DNA of 64,000 nt from Parasitella parasitica. Lineage: Eukaryota; Mucoromycota; Mucoromycetes; Mucorales; Mucoraceae. Location: NCBI GenBank assembly GCA_025201805.1, contig MU619353.1, positions 39,867 to 103,866 of the forward strand. Reading direction: 5' to 3'. The notes beneath the pieces were generated by a model. That model ran no database searches, was not told where the DNA came from, and worked only from the letters and a program-made list of their open reading frames with translations. A program made the position numbers and the translations under genes. Below are positions 53,764 to 64,000 of this stretch, piece after piece (the stretch's first letter is position 1; every line of letters starts with the position of its first letter).

Positions 53764-54117
53764 TTTGATTTAGTTAGCTTATATGTTAAGACGATAGATG
53801 TTGAAAGAGAATATGTAATTTCCGAGAACTGCGCTTTATAGCCTTCGAATTCATGCGAAACCTATGATGGTGTAAGGCATGTTTTATTTGTTTGACGTTT
53901 GAAACCTGGCTTGTTAATGGCACGTTGGCTGCATTAAGTTCATTAATGAGTGCTTTATGTGTGCCTCTAGTAGGCTGATGAACTGGAACTCCTTGTCGCT
54001 TCCACGGACTGCTTTCATCAAAGATTTGATTGTTGTTGATGGGTCGATTGTTCGGACTACTTGCTATATTGTCTGGCAGAACGCGTTTACCCAACAACTC
54101 TTTATATCTATTAGATT
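53764..54117. other. Divergent promoter region between the Gln-rich gene and THO1
   Basis: This 354-base stretch carries a 100-codon open frame on the minus strand (53786 to about 54110) that lacks an ATG and has no recognised domain. I treat it as promoter DNA for both flanking genes. Confidence 0.4.
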
Positions 54118-55076
54118 ATGTCTGAAAAATACAAGAGTTTAAAAGTCAAGGAACTGCAAGGTATTTAGTCTTATCCCTGAGTCACCATGACAACTAAGCA
54201 ACTTTGTATAGAGCTGTTGACCAAGCACGGCCTGTCCCATACAGGGAAAAAGGAAGAACTGATTGAACGTCTTGTAAAGCATGACAATGAACTTGCGTCT
54301 TTAGATGATGAGTTTGCAGACCTTGATGAATTTGATGAGTCCAGAGTTAATCTAGAGTAAGTATCATTTTTGCTTCAAGCTGAATACGACTTATTTATTT
54401 GTTTATCAGTGACATTTCAGACTCTGTTAAGCCTATTGAAGACTTGACTGAAATAGAAGAGATTGCAGATGATGATGAGGTACTGAGACCCAAAGCCGCC
54501 ACCAGCACCACTGCAGAAGCCAAAAAACCGGAAGATGCTTCTCCTGCTGAAGTTCCTGTTACTGCCGTAAAACCATCTAGTGCACCTATCGCTAAACCCG
54601 ACTCAAACTTCAAATACACTCCCATTACGTTCGATAAACCAGCATCTGCTGTCAAAACTACCACTACTGCTACTAAACCAGCCACAATTGCAAAGGCATC
54701 AGCAATCGCTGCATCTCCTAGCCAACCTATCTCTGCTGCAGTGGATGCCAAGGAAAAATCAATAGGTGATGCCGAAAAAGCGTTAGAGCGTGCAAAGAGA
54801 TTTGGGATCCAATTGAATGAAAAGGCCAAACAGGACATTCGTGCCCAAAGATTTGGCATTGCAAATAAGGCACCATCGTCACCAGCGAAGAAAACAAGTA
54901 TTGACCCTGAGACACTTAAAAAGCGTGCAGAGAGATTTGGTATCTCGACACCTGCAGCAGCTGTGGCATCTTCGAAGGGTAAGGTACCAGTGACATTCGA
55001 CGCTGCTGAACAAGAAAAGAAGAGGAAGAGAGCTGAAAGATTCAGCGCCTCGAACAAGAAGCAAAAGGCGGAGTAG
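54118..55076 (+). CDS. THO1: SAP-domain RNA-binding protein, THO1/SARNP-like
   Basis: Three exons (54118-54160, 54212-54356, 54410-55076) encode about 284 residues. The N-terminal SAP domain is split by the first intron: MSEKYKSLKVKELQ joins ELLTKHGLSHTGKKEELIER. An acidic and then Ala/Thr/Pro-rich linker follows. The C-terminal half has repeated K/RAxRFGI units (KRFGIQLN, AQRFGIAN, AERFGIST, AERFSASN), the hallmark of the Tho1/SARNP family that contacts the DEAD-box ATPase Sub2/DDX39B in mRNA export. The first ATG after 54110 was chosen because it restores the complete SAP domain. Confidence 0.92.
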
Positions 55077-55174
55077 TCGTCATACACACATTATCTAAAA
55101 ACCAACATAATATATACACTTTTCTTTCGTATTTTTTTTTTTCTCTCCTTCTTCAACGTTGAATAAAATAAAAT

Positions 55175-56312
55175 ATGAAAATAGGTAGAAATAAAGCAAA
55201 TCCGTTTACATTTAAACTTCTAAAATGCAACAAGCTTGTTGTCAGTTTGATACAATATGGTGTCAAGTTGAAAAAAATATGGAAACTGCTTCAAAACTAC
55301 TGGAAACGTACTGTGGCATTTAATTTATTTATTTGTTTTTACATAAACTTGTATGTTAATGGTCTCGTATAGGTACAAGAAAGGAGACATGGATATTTTG
55401 GTACTGCCAGAAATGGCCTTTACAGGTAAGTAAAATACAATCGAAGAGCAAAGAACCCTCAGCAAACCCTTGTTTGATACTCTAAAAAGGATATGTATTC
55501 AAAAATTTGCAAGAAATTATGCCATTTCTCGAAGATTCTGAAACTGGACCAAGTGTATTATGGGCCAAAAGACAAGGTATATAAACAGCACCTCTTGCAG
55601 CATGTTGATTTTAAATCAACGAGTTCATTTAGCTATTCGGCTAGCGTGTTTTGTCATTGTTGGATACCCTCAAAAGACAGGTAAAATCGCAGTAGATGGC
55701 GCTAGCAAACAAATAAATCAAACAGTATACAGATCGACAGAACTATAACAGTATCTGCTGTGTGAATCCAGAAGGAAAGCTTATCTACACATATCAAAAA
55801 GCCTTTTTGTATGAAACAGATGAAAATTGGGCGACAGAAGGACCAGGATTCGTGTCCACTCATATCAACGGCTTAGGAAAAGTAAGATTGACAAACAACA
55901 CATCACCCATACGCACCTTTCCTGACAAAATACAATTCATGGTTGATAGGTTGGGTTTGGCATATGCATGGATTTGAATCCATACCAATTCAAATCCGAT
56001 TTTTATGCTTGTGAATTTGCAAATTTCCACTTGAATGAGAAATCAGAAGTCATACTATGCAGTATGGCGTGGTTGAAAAGCAAGAATGGTCAAGTTAGCA
56101 GCACAATACAGTACTGGACCACAAGGCTATTACCGTTGTATTATGGGGCAGAACCAGGCCAACACACTATATTTGTAGCTTGCAATAGGATTGGATCAGA
56201 ACGAGGCAATGAGTTTGCTGGCGGAAGCTGTGTATTACATATAACCGATGACCGTATCGCAATCTTAGATAACTTGAAATGCAACAGTGGCGTTCTTTTA
56301 GTAGAAGTATAA
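55175..56312 (+). CDS. NTA1: NTA1-like protein N-terminal asparagine/glutamine amidase (nitrilase fold)
   Basis: Nta1 deamidates N-terminal Asn and Gln so that proteins enter the Arg/N-degron pathway. Seven exons (55175-55184, 55235-55307, 55373-55425, 55490-55576, 55633-55691, 55741-55881, 55950-56312) join in phase to about 261 residues. The first coding exon is only 10 nt, giving MKIACCQFDTIWCQVEKNME. The nitrilase triad is visible: Glu in DILVLPEMAFTG, Lys in TYQKAFLYETDE and Cys in VGFGICMDLNPYQF. The last only appears after removing the intron 55882-55949. It is shorter than yeast Nta1 (about 457) and lacks its C-terminal extension. Confidence 0.88.
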
Positions 56313-56932
56313 TCAATAAAAAGTGAGCACCTTCTTCTACCAGGAAGATATCGGTGTTTGAATAATAATCCGTTCTGAGAGATCCAGATATTGATTTTTT
56401 TCCCAAAAAACTGTTATTTTGAAAATGGAGGACAGTTTTGTATAGTAACTAATGTAGATGGCTAATAAAAACAGATAGACAATTCAATTTTGCATCGAAT
56501 GGTATAATTAAATCAACTTCTCTTCTGCAAAATTGCCCCAAAAAATCTAAAAAACTAAAATCCCGTATTTCTTTAAAAGCAAATTATTTTAAAACTGAAT
56601 TTACTCAGTATCTGTTCTCTACATGTTTACCGGATGTTTAGAATCATTTTTATCGTATTTTTGTCGCAATATCTGTATTTTGGGGGGAGAAATGTTGATT
56701 TGTTTGATTTCATAAATTTTCCTCGACCAGTAGCAAAGCTGAAAGGCCACCTTCGTCAAGCATTGAAAAATATAATTTTAACCAGCGCAGATCTTAAAAT
56801 TAAGGGATTTTTGACATCCTTTCTTGTGCCTGTCCCTCAATACTATAGAACTACATTACTCAATTACAATAAACATCTTGCATCGTTAACCTGGGTTCTT
56901 TTAACAGCATCATAAATTTTTTTTGGCCTGCT
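56313..56932. other. Convergent spacer between NTA1 and PRP46
   Basis: The spacer is AT-rich with no recognised gene. A frame at 56634-56915 has no domain. Confidence 0.5.
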
Positions 56933-58390
56933 TTATTGATAAAAATCAGAATCTTTCACGGCATTTTCATCCTCTTTATAAATTTTGATAGTTTTATCAG
57001 CCTCGCCAGTGATAAGACGAGAGCCTGTTTTATCAAAGGCACTACAAAAGACGCCAGCTTCAGCATCTAATGAACCAGGCTGAACAGTGGTATCCATAGA
57101 TTGGAAATTATGACCTGATCTCCAATCATTGAAGCTTAGAGAACCATCATCACCACCAGAAAAGATGACACCGTCCTGATTGAGAGCCAGTGTGTTGATA
57201 ATTGCCTTTTTTCTGTCAAAGCTCTGCATAAAGGTACCCTCAGGACACTTCCAACCCTTGACAGAATCTGCACTACCGCTCACAAAGCCAAATTCTGTAG
57301 GATGCAGAGCAAGCGCACGAACACTCTTTTTATGGTGAGTCAAGACGCCCATTGTTTTACCAGCTGCCAAATCCCATAATCTGATTGTATTATCCATGGA
57401 ACCCGTAATGACCTGTGGATCTGCCTCTTGACATTTGACAGCAGAAACGGTACTTGTGTGGCCAGTTAACACATGGATAGCTTGTTTTGTTCTCATGTCC
57501 CAAACACGAGCTGTAGCGTCACGGCCAGAAGTGACGAGAACATCCAATGTAGGATGCAAACTAAGCGAATAAACACCTGAAAGATGGCCATGATAATGAC
57601 GAATGACTTTGTTCTGTTCTAAATCCCAACATTTTACCATTTTATCTTCGCCACAAGAGAACAGATAAGGGTGCCTTGACGATACTTCTAAACCACGCAC
57701 TGTAGCAATATGGCCTGTAAGCGATAACTTTAATGTTCCTGATGCCATATCCCAAATCTTGATTGTACGATCACCAGCACCAGTAGCAAACCACTTGTTT
57801 CCAGGCTCAACAGTGACAGCACGAACCCAACCCAAATGACCACTAATAACACGCATCAGCTTCCAAGGTGCATGCCAGACAGGTCGAATAGTCTTTGCTC
57901 TAGCACGACGAACAAGTGATCCGCTGCCTGCTAATGTATCCCCAAATATATCGTTTGCAAACTGATCTTTACTGCGAAGAGCAACCACACCATTTGCCGC
58001 TGCTGCTCCTCCTTCTGCTGCAGATTTTTCAGGTATAGAATCTATTAATTGAGACACGGATGTCTTTTCATCTGCATCATCTTGGTCGTTGGAGACTTCC
58101 TCCACTGTCGTTGATTTAGCTTTCATACGAGCTTTGGCAGCTTCCTTTTGCTGCTTGATCAAGGCTTCTGGGAGTGTACGAAGATCCTTGTATTCGTCGT
58201 AGATCTTGCTAGTTAATTTAACACGTTGGCTTTCTTGTTCGTCCATGGCTGCTTGGCCGTAGGCTGAAGAAAACAGAACTCTGGTTTTTTTGGCAGAACT
58301 GGATAGCATTTCTTCAAGTTGATCATTTAATTTTGGTGTTTCTATCTCGGACTCTTGTTCTGCGGGTGCTGGACGTTTTGCGGCTACCAT
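56933..58390 (-). CDS. PRP46: WD40 splicing factor PRP46/PLRG1
   Basis: This single-exon 485-residue protein is a core member of the Prp19 (NTC) complex in the activated spliceosome. The first 150 residues are helical and charged ([19 protein letters not shown]). The PLRG1 hallmark [20 protein letters not shown] precedes seven WD40 blades, including [55 protein letters not shown] and [13 protein letters not shown]. It is intronless in an otherwise intron-rich neighbourhood. Confidence 0.97.
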   Translation of the reverse strand: MVAAKRPAPAEQESEIETPKLNDQLEEMLSSSAKKTRVLFSSAYGQAAMDEQESQRVKLTSKIYDEYKDLRTLPEALIKQQKEAAKARMKAKSTTVEEVSNDQDDADEKTSVSQLIDSIPEKSAAEGGAAAANGVVALRSKDQFANDIFGDTLAGSGSLVRRARAKTIRPVWHAPWKLMRVISGHLGWVRAVTVEPGNKWFATGAGDRTIKIWDMASGTLKLSLTGHIATVRGLEVSSRHPYLFSCGEDKMVKCWDLEQNKVIRHYHGHLSGVYSLSLHPTLDVLVTSGRDATARVWDMRTKQAIHVLTGHTSTVSAVKCQEADPQVITGSMDNTIRLWDLAAGKTMGVLTHHKKSVRALALHPTEFGFVSGSADSVKGWKCPEGTFMQSFDRKKAIINTLALNQDGVIFSGGDDGSLSFNDWRSGHNFQSMDTTVQPGSLDAEAGVFCSAFDKTGSRLITGEADKTIKIYKEDENAVKDSDFYQ

Positions 58391-59173
58391 TTTGTAGAGT
58401 TATAATATAAAATGTTTATATGGATGCCAGGAAAAACTAGCGAAATACTTTTTTTTTTCTCTGGCTGGTATTAGATTCCTAGTATCGTTGCGTTGCTGTG
58501 TTGTTCAGACAGCGTCACGTCATCTTGGGTGTCAAAGCATCACTACTCGATGTACCAAGGCATGAACAGACTCCTCTTGGTGGTAATCATCCAACAGATG
58601 TAATTTAATGTTATAGCATTCACTACTAGTAAATTTTATGATAGATTGTATTCGTCATGGCTGATCCAAATGTAGATGATCTACTGACTACACAATATAC
58701 TCTCTTGGGTAGGGCGACTAAATGAAAACCATATTAACCAATTGCTTATGGGAAGCATCTGATTTAACGTTGTTTTCATTGTATTCAGTCAAATAAGCCT
58801 GAAAGCGACATGTCTAGTTTTTCTTGTCCTACAGCCAAGGTTTATATTTTGTTCCATACCTGAACTCATTTTAAGCGAAATACACATGCCAAAATTCTTA
58901 CAAGGCACAAAAATTCCTACGGCCCAGAGCGAGAATTTATTGTAAGGAAACTCATGCAACCATGCTGAACTGAATACAGAAAAACGTGCAACAATACATG
59001 AAAAAACGAGATCGCTACCAAAAAACACGGAGAAATTATATAAATACCAAGTATTTTATTCAAAACATGATGAAAGATAAAAAGTATAGATTTTCTTGGA
59101 AGAAGTAATTAAAATTTGATAATACACAAAAGAAGGAGAGAAGGGGAGAAAGAATACGGAAGTAAGGGGACAC
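58391..59173. other. Spacer upstream of PRP46
   Basis: This is promoter DNA of PRP46 and the 3' flank of the Ral-like gene. No other gene was recognised. Confidence 0.5.
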
Positions 59174-59881
59174 CTAGAGGATAATACAACAAGAATCTTT
59201 GTCTGGGCTGTTCTGTAGATTTTGTTGGACTTTTCTAGCTTTAATTTTCCTTAACAATTCTAAATAAGTAGCATCTACGTTGCTTCTGGTTTTCGCAGAG
59301 GTTTCAATATAAGGACATTTCCACTCGTCTGCTAGATCTTGAGCATCCTTTTCGTCCACTTTACGCAAATGTGCTAAATCCGACTTATTGCCAACTAAGA
59401 TAAAGGGAATCGTCTCATCATCCAAAACTCTCAAGATTTGGTCACGGATCTCTCTGGTTAGCTCAAGCGTCCCCTCCTCACAAAGAGAGAAAACACACAG
59501 GAAGCCCTCCCCAGATCTATAGTAGTTATCACGAATCTAGTAATAGCATAAATAACATGGATAGGATAAACATAATGATAATCAAAAACTTTACTGCTGC
59601 ATATTCCTCCTGGCCTGCTGTATCCAAGATATCGATTTGGCATTCTTCGTTGTCGAATTGAATCTTCTTGCGGTAAGCTGTATGTCAAGGTTAGCCTTAT
59701 ATCTGCCTATTTTCTCAGCGAGAAATTTTCAATTCTTACAGTCAGCTTTGGTTGGGTCGTACTCTTCAACAAAATCACCATACATGTATTGTAATGTAAG
59801 AGCTGATTTCCCTACGCCGCCAGAACCCACCATAATAACTTTGTGTAGTGGGAGAGATTGCTTAACTTTGCTTTTACCCAT
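59174..59881 (-). CDS. Ral-like small GTPase
   Basis: Three exons (59740-59881, 59595-59677, 59174-59536) encode about 195 residues. The G domain starts [20 protein letters not shown] and has the switch I effector loop YDPTKADSYRKK, switch [10 protein letters not shown] with the catalytic Gln, the G4 motif NKSD and the G5 motif ETSAK. The stretch [20 protein letters not shown] plus [11 protein letters not shown] is closer to animal RalA/RalB than to Ras or Rap. The Ral-type effector lysine (TKAD in place of TIED) is present. The end CCIIL gives a CaaX box (CIIL) that predicts geranylgeranylation and plasma-membrane or endosome attachment. Animal Ral acts on the exocyst. Confidence 0.92.
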
Positions 59882-59994
59882 TTTTTATTTCGCTTTTAGT
59901 TTTGAAGAAAAAAGAAAAAAGAGAAAACAAAAAGAAATCCTTTGTTTTTAATATGGCATGTTCATATTCCGAAGTTACAGACTCCTGTTGATTG

Positions 59995-62087
59995 CTACAT
60001 TATGTTGCATTGCTCTTCTTTTGCTCCTAATTTTAAAAGTTTCTTTGTGGGGCTGTTATTCATTGATTCCAGCAATGAAGGGTTTTCGTATAGGGCTATT
60101 TGCTCTTGTCTGCTTAGATTGAGCGCACGAGCATACTTGTTTATAATCTCTGATTGGGGATGGTTTCGTAAAGATAGCGGCAATGATGCACTACCACTGA
60201 ATCGTTGCTTGTCTTGTTTTCTATTGTATACTTTGGTGCAAGATGCCCACTATATTAATAGAATTAGTGTTGCATCCAATTTTTCCAAGCAAATTCCTCC
60301 TACATCTTGATATGTGGGTTGCTGGTCATTATTCAATTTGGGTGGACATGAAAATGCAATCAGTTTACATTCTTTATGGCATGCAAGTGAACAAACTAGG
60401 TATATTCTCGTTAGCCGCTGGTTTTCGCATTCTGCTTCTCGTAGCATGTTACCTTGACAAAATATTGAACCCTGGGTCATTATTTCATGGCACACGTTAC
60501 ATTTGCTTTTATCAAAAGGCGTTTCGATAAACTGATGACTGTTTTCATCAATTGTTGCCACACTTGATTCGTCACCAAGGTATTGATGTTGCTGAATTGT
60601 TGTCGCATTCAGGGAATGGTACTTCATAGGAGTTGTTGCTCTATTTCTTGTTGGCACCAATGCCGATGCGGATACCGATGATTCCCTCTTTTTTTGCTGC
60701 TGCTGCTTTTGCTGGAGGTTGGTAATTATCCATTGATGGCTTTGCAGTTCCTGGCTTGATTTTCTTTTGCTGGGGTCTTTCTGGAAGCAGCTAGTCAAGA
60801 AATCCTTCATGTCTTGGGTTATACCTTCTGGAAATGGCGGGTATTCATCTTCTACAATACGAAACATGGCTGACATGGCTAATAGATCGCTGTAAGGCGG
60901 TTTACCACTGACTAATTCGATGCAAGTGCAACCCAACGACCAAATATCTGATTTGGTCGTCGCTCCTTTTAGCTCAATGACTTCAGGTGCCACTATTTCA
61001 TGACATAAGTAAACAAACATGTACGCACAGATGCAAACTTACTCCAATTTGGGGTGCCAGATATGGTATCTGCATCTACAGTTTTCTTGAGATTAAGTGA
61101 GACACCAAAGTCGGTCAGTTTGACATCGCCTGTTTTTGTTGTCAAAATATTGGCCGCTTTGAGATCACAATGTACCACTTGATTCTCATGTAAATAGCCA
61201 AGACCATCCAGTATTTTATCACAGAACGAAGCTACCAGTTTTTCAGGGAATGCGCCAAATGCTTTCAATGTAGACATCAATGATCCATTTTCTGCGTATT
61301 CTAATACAATATTCAAATTGTACTGATTTGGGATAAACCCAATATATTTTACAATATTTTGATGTGATAATGTTTTGAGAATATTCACTTCTTTCATCAT
61401 GTCTTTATATAAATTTTCGTCTTCTACCTTTACTTGCTTAACTGCAACTACTTCACCTGTAGTTAAATCTAACGCTCTATACACTGACCCGAACTGTCCT
61501 TTTCCAATGCAATTACCCAATTGATAATTTGCAATTACATTTCCTCCTTCATCCTGTAATTCAAGTTTCCTGCCGCTTCCCTCATCTTCATGATGTGTCT
61601 GCTGTTGTTGTTGCTGGCCTTTTCTTGTTGATTCTGCGGCTGTAGTAGCAGATATTGACTTCCTTGCCATAAGTGGTGCTTCCGATGTGGATTCATTGTA
61701 GCGTTTTCGAAGACTAGATTTTTCAGAAAATATAGGCGTGGGTGGACTCATGGGCGTTTTAACCGTGGAGGAAGAAGAAGATACTGAGAGTAACGATGAT
61801 GTTGTGGATGATACCGAGCTTGATCTCTGCTGTCGAGTTGATATAGAGTATTTTACAATAGCTGTTCGAGGTCTTAAAGGTGATCTAGGCGGCCTCGATG
61901 TTTGATGCTGTTGTGATTGCACTGTATTCACCTTGAGTGGTTGGGAGCCTTCAAAAAAGATGTCTCGAATATGATGCCGATCGCTTTTGTCATCAATGTT
62001 GCTTTTGCTGTCTTCTTTGATTATGGATTCTCTTAATAGATTTTTTTCAGCTCGTTCTGGTAATTTTTCATGAAGACTTGGCTCCAT
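59995..62087 (-). CDS. Cdc7/SepH-like septation-initiation protein kinase with C1 zinc finger
   Basis: Four exons (61043-62087, 60453-60992, 60304-60395, 59995-60249) encode about 643 residues. A Ser/Gln-rich N-terminus of about 170 residues precedes the kinase domain. It has the glycine loop [15 protein letters not shown], the VAVKQVK lysine, a catalytic loop [12 protein letters not shown], the DFG in [11 protein letters not shown] and [20 protein letters not shown] across an exon junction. The HCD loop and flanking sequence resemble Cdc7/SepH kinases of the septation initiation network. After the kinase domain is a C1 domain (H...KCNVC, then [12 protein letters not shown] and SC). It only forms if the in-frame 57-nt intron 60396-60452 is removed. 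A basic C-terminal tail ([18 protein letters not shown]) follows in the last exon. Confidence 0.88.
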
Positions 62088-64000
62088 TGTACGACAGTTA
62101 AGAAAAGGCTCGCATCCCTTTGATTTAATAATAATTTTGAATGTTTTATAATATGAGTTTCCCTCCCTAAAATTAAGGGTTTGGAAAGGTTTTTATCAGT
62201 AGTGGATGTTGCATATTCGTTTCAGCGTAGATCAAGTGATTTGTCTTTTAAAATTAGTGAATAGATTTACCCTTTTTAAAATATGCTCTTATTGGGCTGC
62301 CTGGATGCAAAGTTTAAGCAAGTGTATTCAAACAATGTATACACACTAGAGAGAATAATCTCACTATTTACAATAAGGCACTTTAAAGAGTATATTTCCC
62401 CTTTCATAATAATTTACGAATAAACTGCTCAATTCTCCTATTCTCTGCACACTACCCAAATAGTTGTTGGTTTCATATGTAGTATATCTGTGTTTTTTCG
62501 TCAAAGGCCAATTTCTTCCCCTCTAACTCTCTCTTTTATCCCTAGAGCATCCATAGCTATTATTAAACATATTGCTTTATTGCAAACTAATTTACTTTTT
62601 TCCTTCAAATAAAGACTGGCTACCAGATCCACAAAGATGCAAAATTGCATAAACAGAGGAGCCAAGTCCCGAAGCCCTTGAATCAAAATTTCGTGCTTCA
62701 AGGATAAGAGTGCTTTAGTATAGTATTGTGCATACATAGACACTGTCATGTTTTTGTGTTTTCAAAGAGGAGATCATTAATATTGGTGTTCAAATTATTA
62801 TGCACGAGTATTTTCGAACGAAAGGAGTTGTGTCTTATAACTAACAAAATTTAAAGTTAGTAATGAATAATCCAAAAAAAAAATGGTAAGCTCTCGTTTA
62901 CATTTCTAACTACTTGAAAATTACTTGAGAAATCAATTATATCGAAATTCATGCGTTGTTTACTACTTTGTGTGTTGAAAGACACATTGAGCATTGAATT
63001 GATAACTGTTTACTGCCTGAAATTGTAAATTTTACTACAGCATGTCTGGAATAATAATCACTTAATACAGTCATACAGTCTACTCAGGACTTTTTTTTTG
63101 GTTACAGCGTGCTCTTGAAGGAGCCAGATTAGAGTTCGTTTCAACAACGAGCTGATCTTTGTATCTCAGTTAGCAACGTTTATATAGTAAAATGAATCTA
63201 CCAAAGAGCTATACTTCATTACAAATGTAACTTTTGATGCATGTACTGCTATAAAAATTAAGAAAATACACTTGTAACCCTTATTGGTAATTAGAAATTA
63301 AAAATGGAAGTGAAATCCTGTCAAGTTCATTGAACTTCACCATATTTACATTAAAGTAAAATATAGTTAATTCAAATTACCAATGTAATAACTTGATCTT
63401 TAAGCTGCATGGGAAAGCAGTAAGAATTGATTGATTAATGTGTTGTACAAGCTCTACAGTCATTTCGATATATAATATGTTAATGGTATAATTTTTATTA
63501 TTAACGCTTTATTCTCAGGATCTTAGTCAAGAACAAAGATTTGCTTTAGTAGTTTAATATGATGTTTGAAGGACTGCCAGTAGTTCATACTACAAACGAG
63601 TGTAAGACAAGCTATCACGTAACAGGAGGACTAAAAGACTTTTACGAGGTAGTTTATCGGCACGCAAAGCACAGGGTGTGGCCAGGTCATGGTATAAGGG
63701 TGCTTTGATACTACCGGGAATACAAGTAATATGTATTGAAACATTAGCCCAGATACTAACAAAAAGACAATTCTGTAAAGTATCCATATTTTTAAAATCA
63801 CAAAACAAAAGATGTGAGATAGAAAGTCTGGGACGGATAAAAATCTTTTATAAACGACTGTTATGTCAAAAGTCTGATAAAATAAATCTGCCAAAGAATT
63901 ACACTTTTATTCATAATACATCTCTCGATGTATTATATACACATTCATTACACTAGGGTTCTACTGTCTAGCTGCATAATGTAAATCATGACTACCCATG
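62088..64000. other. Gene-poor right end
   Basis: About 1.9 kb upstream of the kinase shows only short frames with no domain, no tRNA-like box and no repeat of note. The first part is probably the kinase promoter. The 63590-63956 frames overlap on both strands and look random. Confidence 0.5.

Noticed and set aside
53786-54110. A 100-codon minus-strand open frame between the Gln-rich gene and THO1.
   Set aside because: It has no in-frame ATG at its head, an upstream exon would have to lie antisense inside THO1, and no domain is recognisable.
54395-55087. A 230-codon minus-strand frame over the THO1 gene.
   Set aside because: It mirrors the Ala/Thr/Lys-rich THO1 exon and has no independent support; the RFGI repeats clearly identify the + strand as coding.

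Overview
The window is eukaryotic nuclear DNA from a filamentous fungus, most likely an early-diverging one of the order Mucorales (Mucoromycota). The evidence is AT-rich spacers with many long A/T homopolymers, short GT-AG introns of about 50 to 100 nt, an RNase Rh-type T2 ribonuclease close to the Rhizopus enzyme, a Ral-like GTPase, an ACS-family MFS carrier and many canonical fungal housekeeping genes. Genus cannot be fixed by reading alone. No rRNA, tRNA, CRISPR, virus or intact transposon was seen.

Left third (1-26.3 kb): the 5' part of RPB1 (minus strand, running off the left edge), a 2.7 kb gene-free spacer, a cytochrome P450, a six-exon FAF1-like ribosome biogenesis gene, a wrecked MFS transporter copy, a FANCE-like gene, the intact paralogous MFS transporter in opposite orientation, an F-box/LRR-type protein, a secreted probably GPI-anchored Gly/Ser/Tyr-rich protein, ECT1 (phosphoethanolamine cytidylyltransferase), TAF9 and RNase T2.

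Middle (26.3-46 kb): a ten-exon Drs2-type P4-ATPase, a syntaxin-6/Tlg1-type SNARE (both trans-Golgi/endosome trafficking proteins), eIF3a, a homeodomain transcription factor, a decayed ubiquitin C-terminal hydrolase (UCHL3/YUH1-type) that still shows its exon order, CHMP7/Chm7 (ESCRT-III) and a type I metacaspase with a proline-rich prodomain.

Right third (46-64 kb): an ELO fatty acid elongase whose stop codon lies 2 bp from that of a convergent POF1-like NMN adenylyltransferase, a secretory kelch/membrane protein, a small Gln/Gly-rich repeat protein, a THO1/SARNP-like SAP protein, an NTA1-like N-terminal amidase, intronless PRP46/PLRG1, a Ral-like GTPase, a Cdc7/SepH-like septation kinase that carries a C1 zinc finger, and about 1.9 kb of sequence with no recognisable gene.

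There are no operons; neighbours are functionally mixed. Exon boundaries were worked out by hand from splice consensus, reading phase and remembered family motifs, and several change what a simple ORF reading gives. The points most worth checking are the two pseudogenes, the Ral-like GTPase, the kinase-C1 architecture with an in-frame intron that would break the zinc finger, and the altered DGET motif in the flippase. I found no convincing wholly new system.
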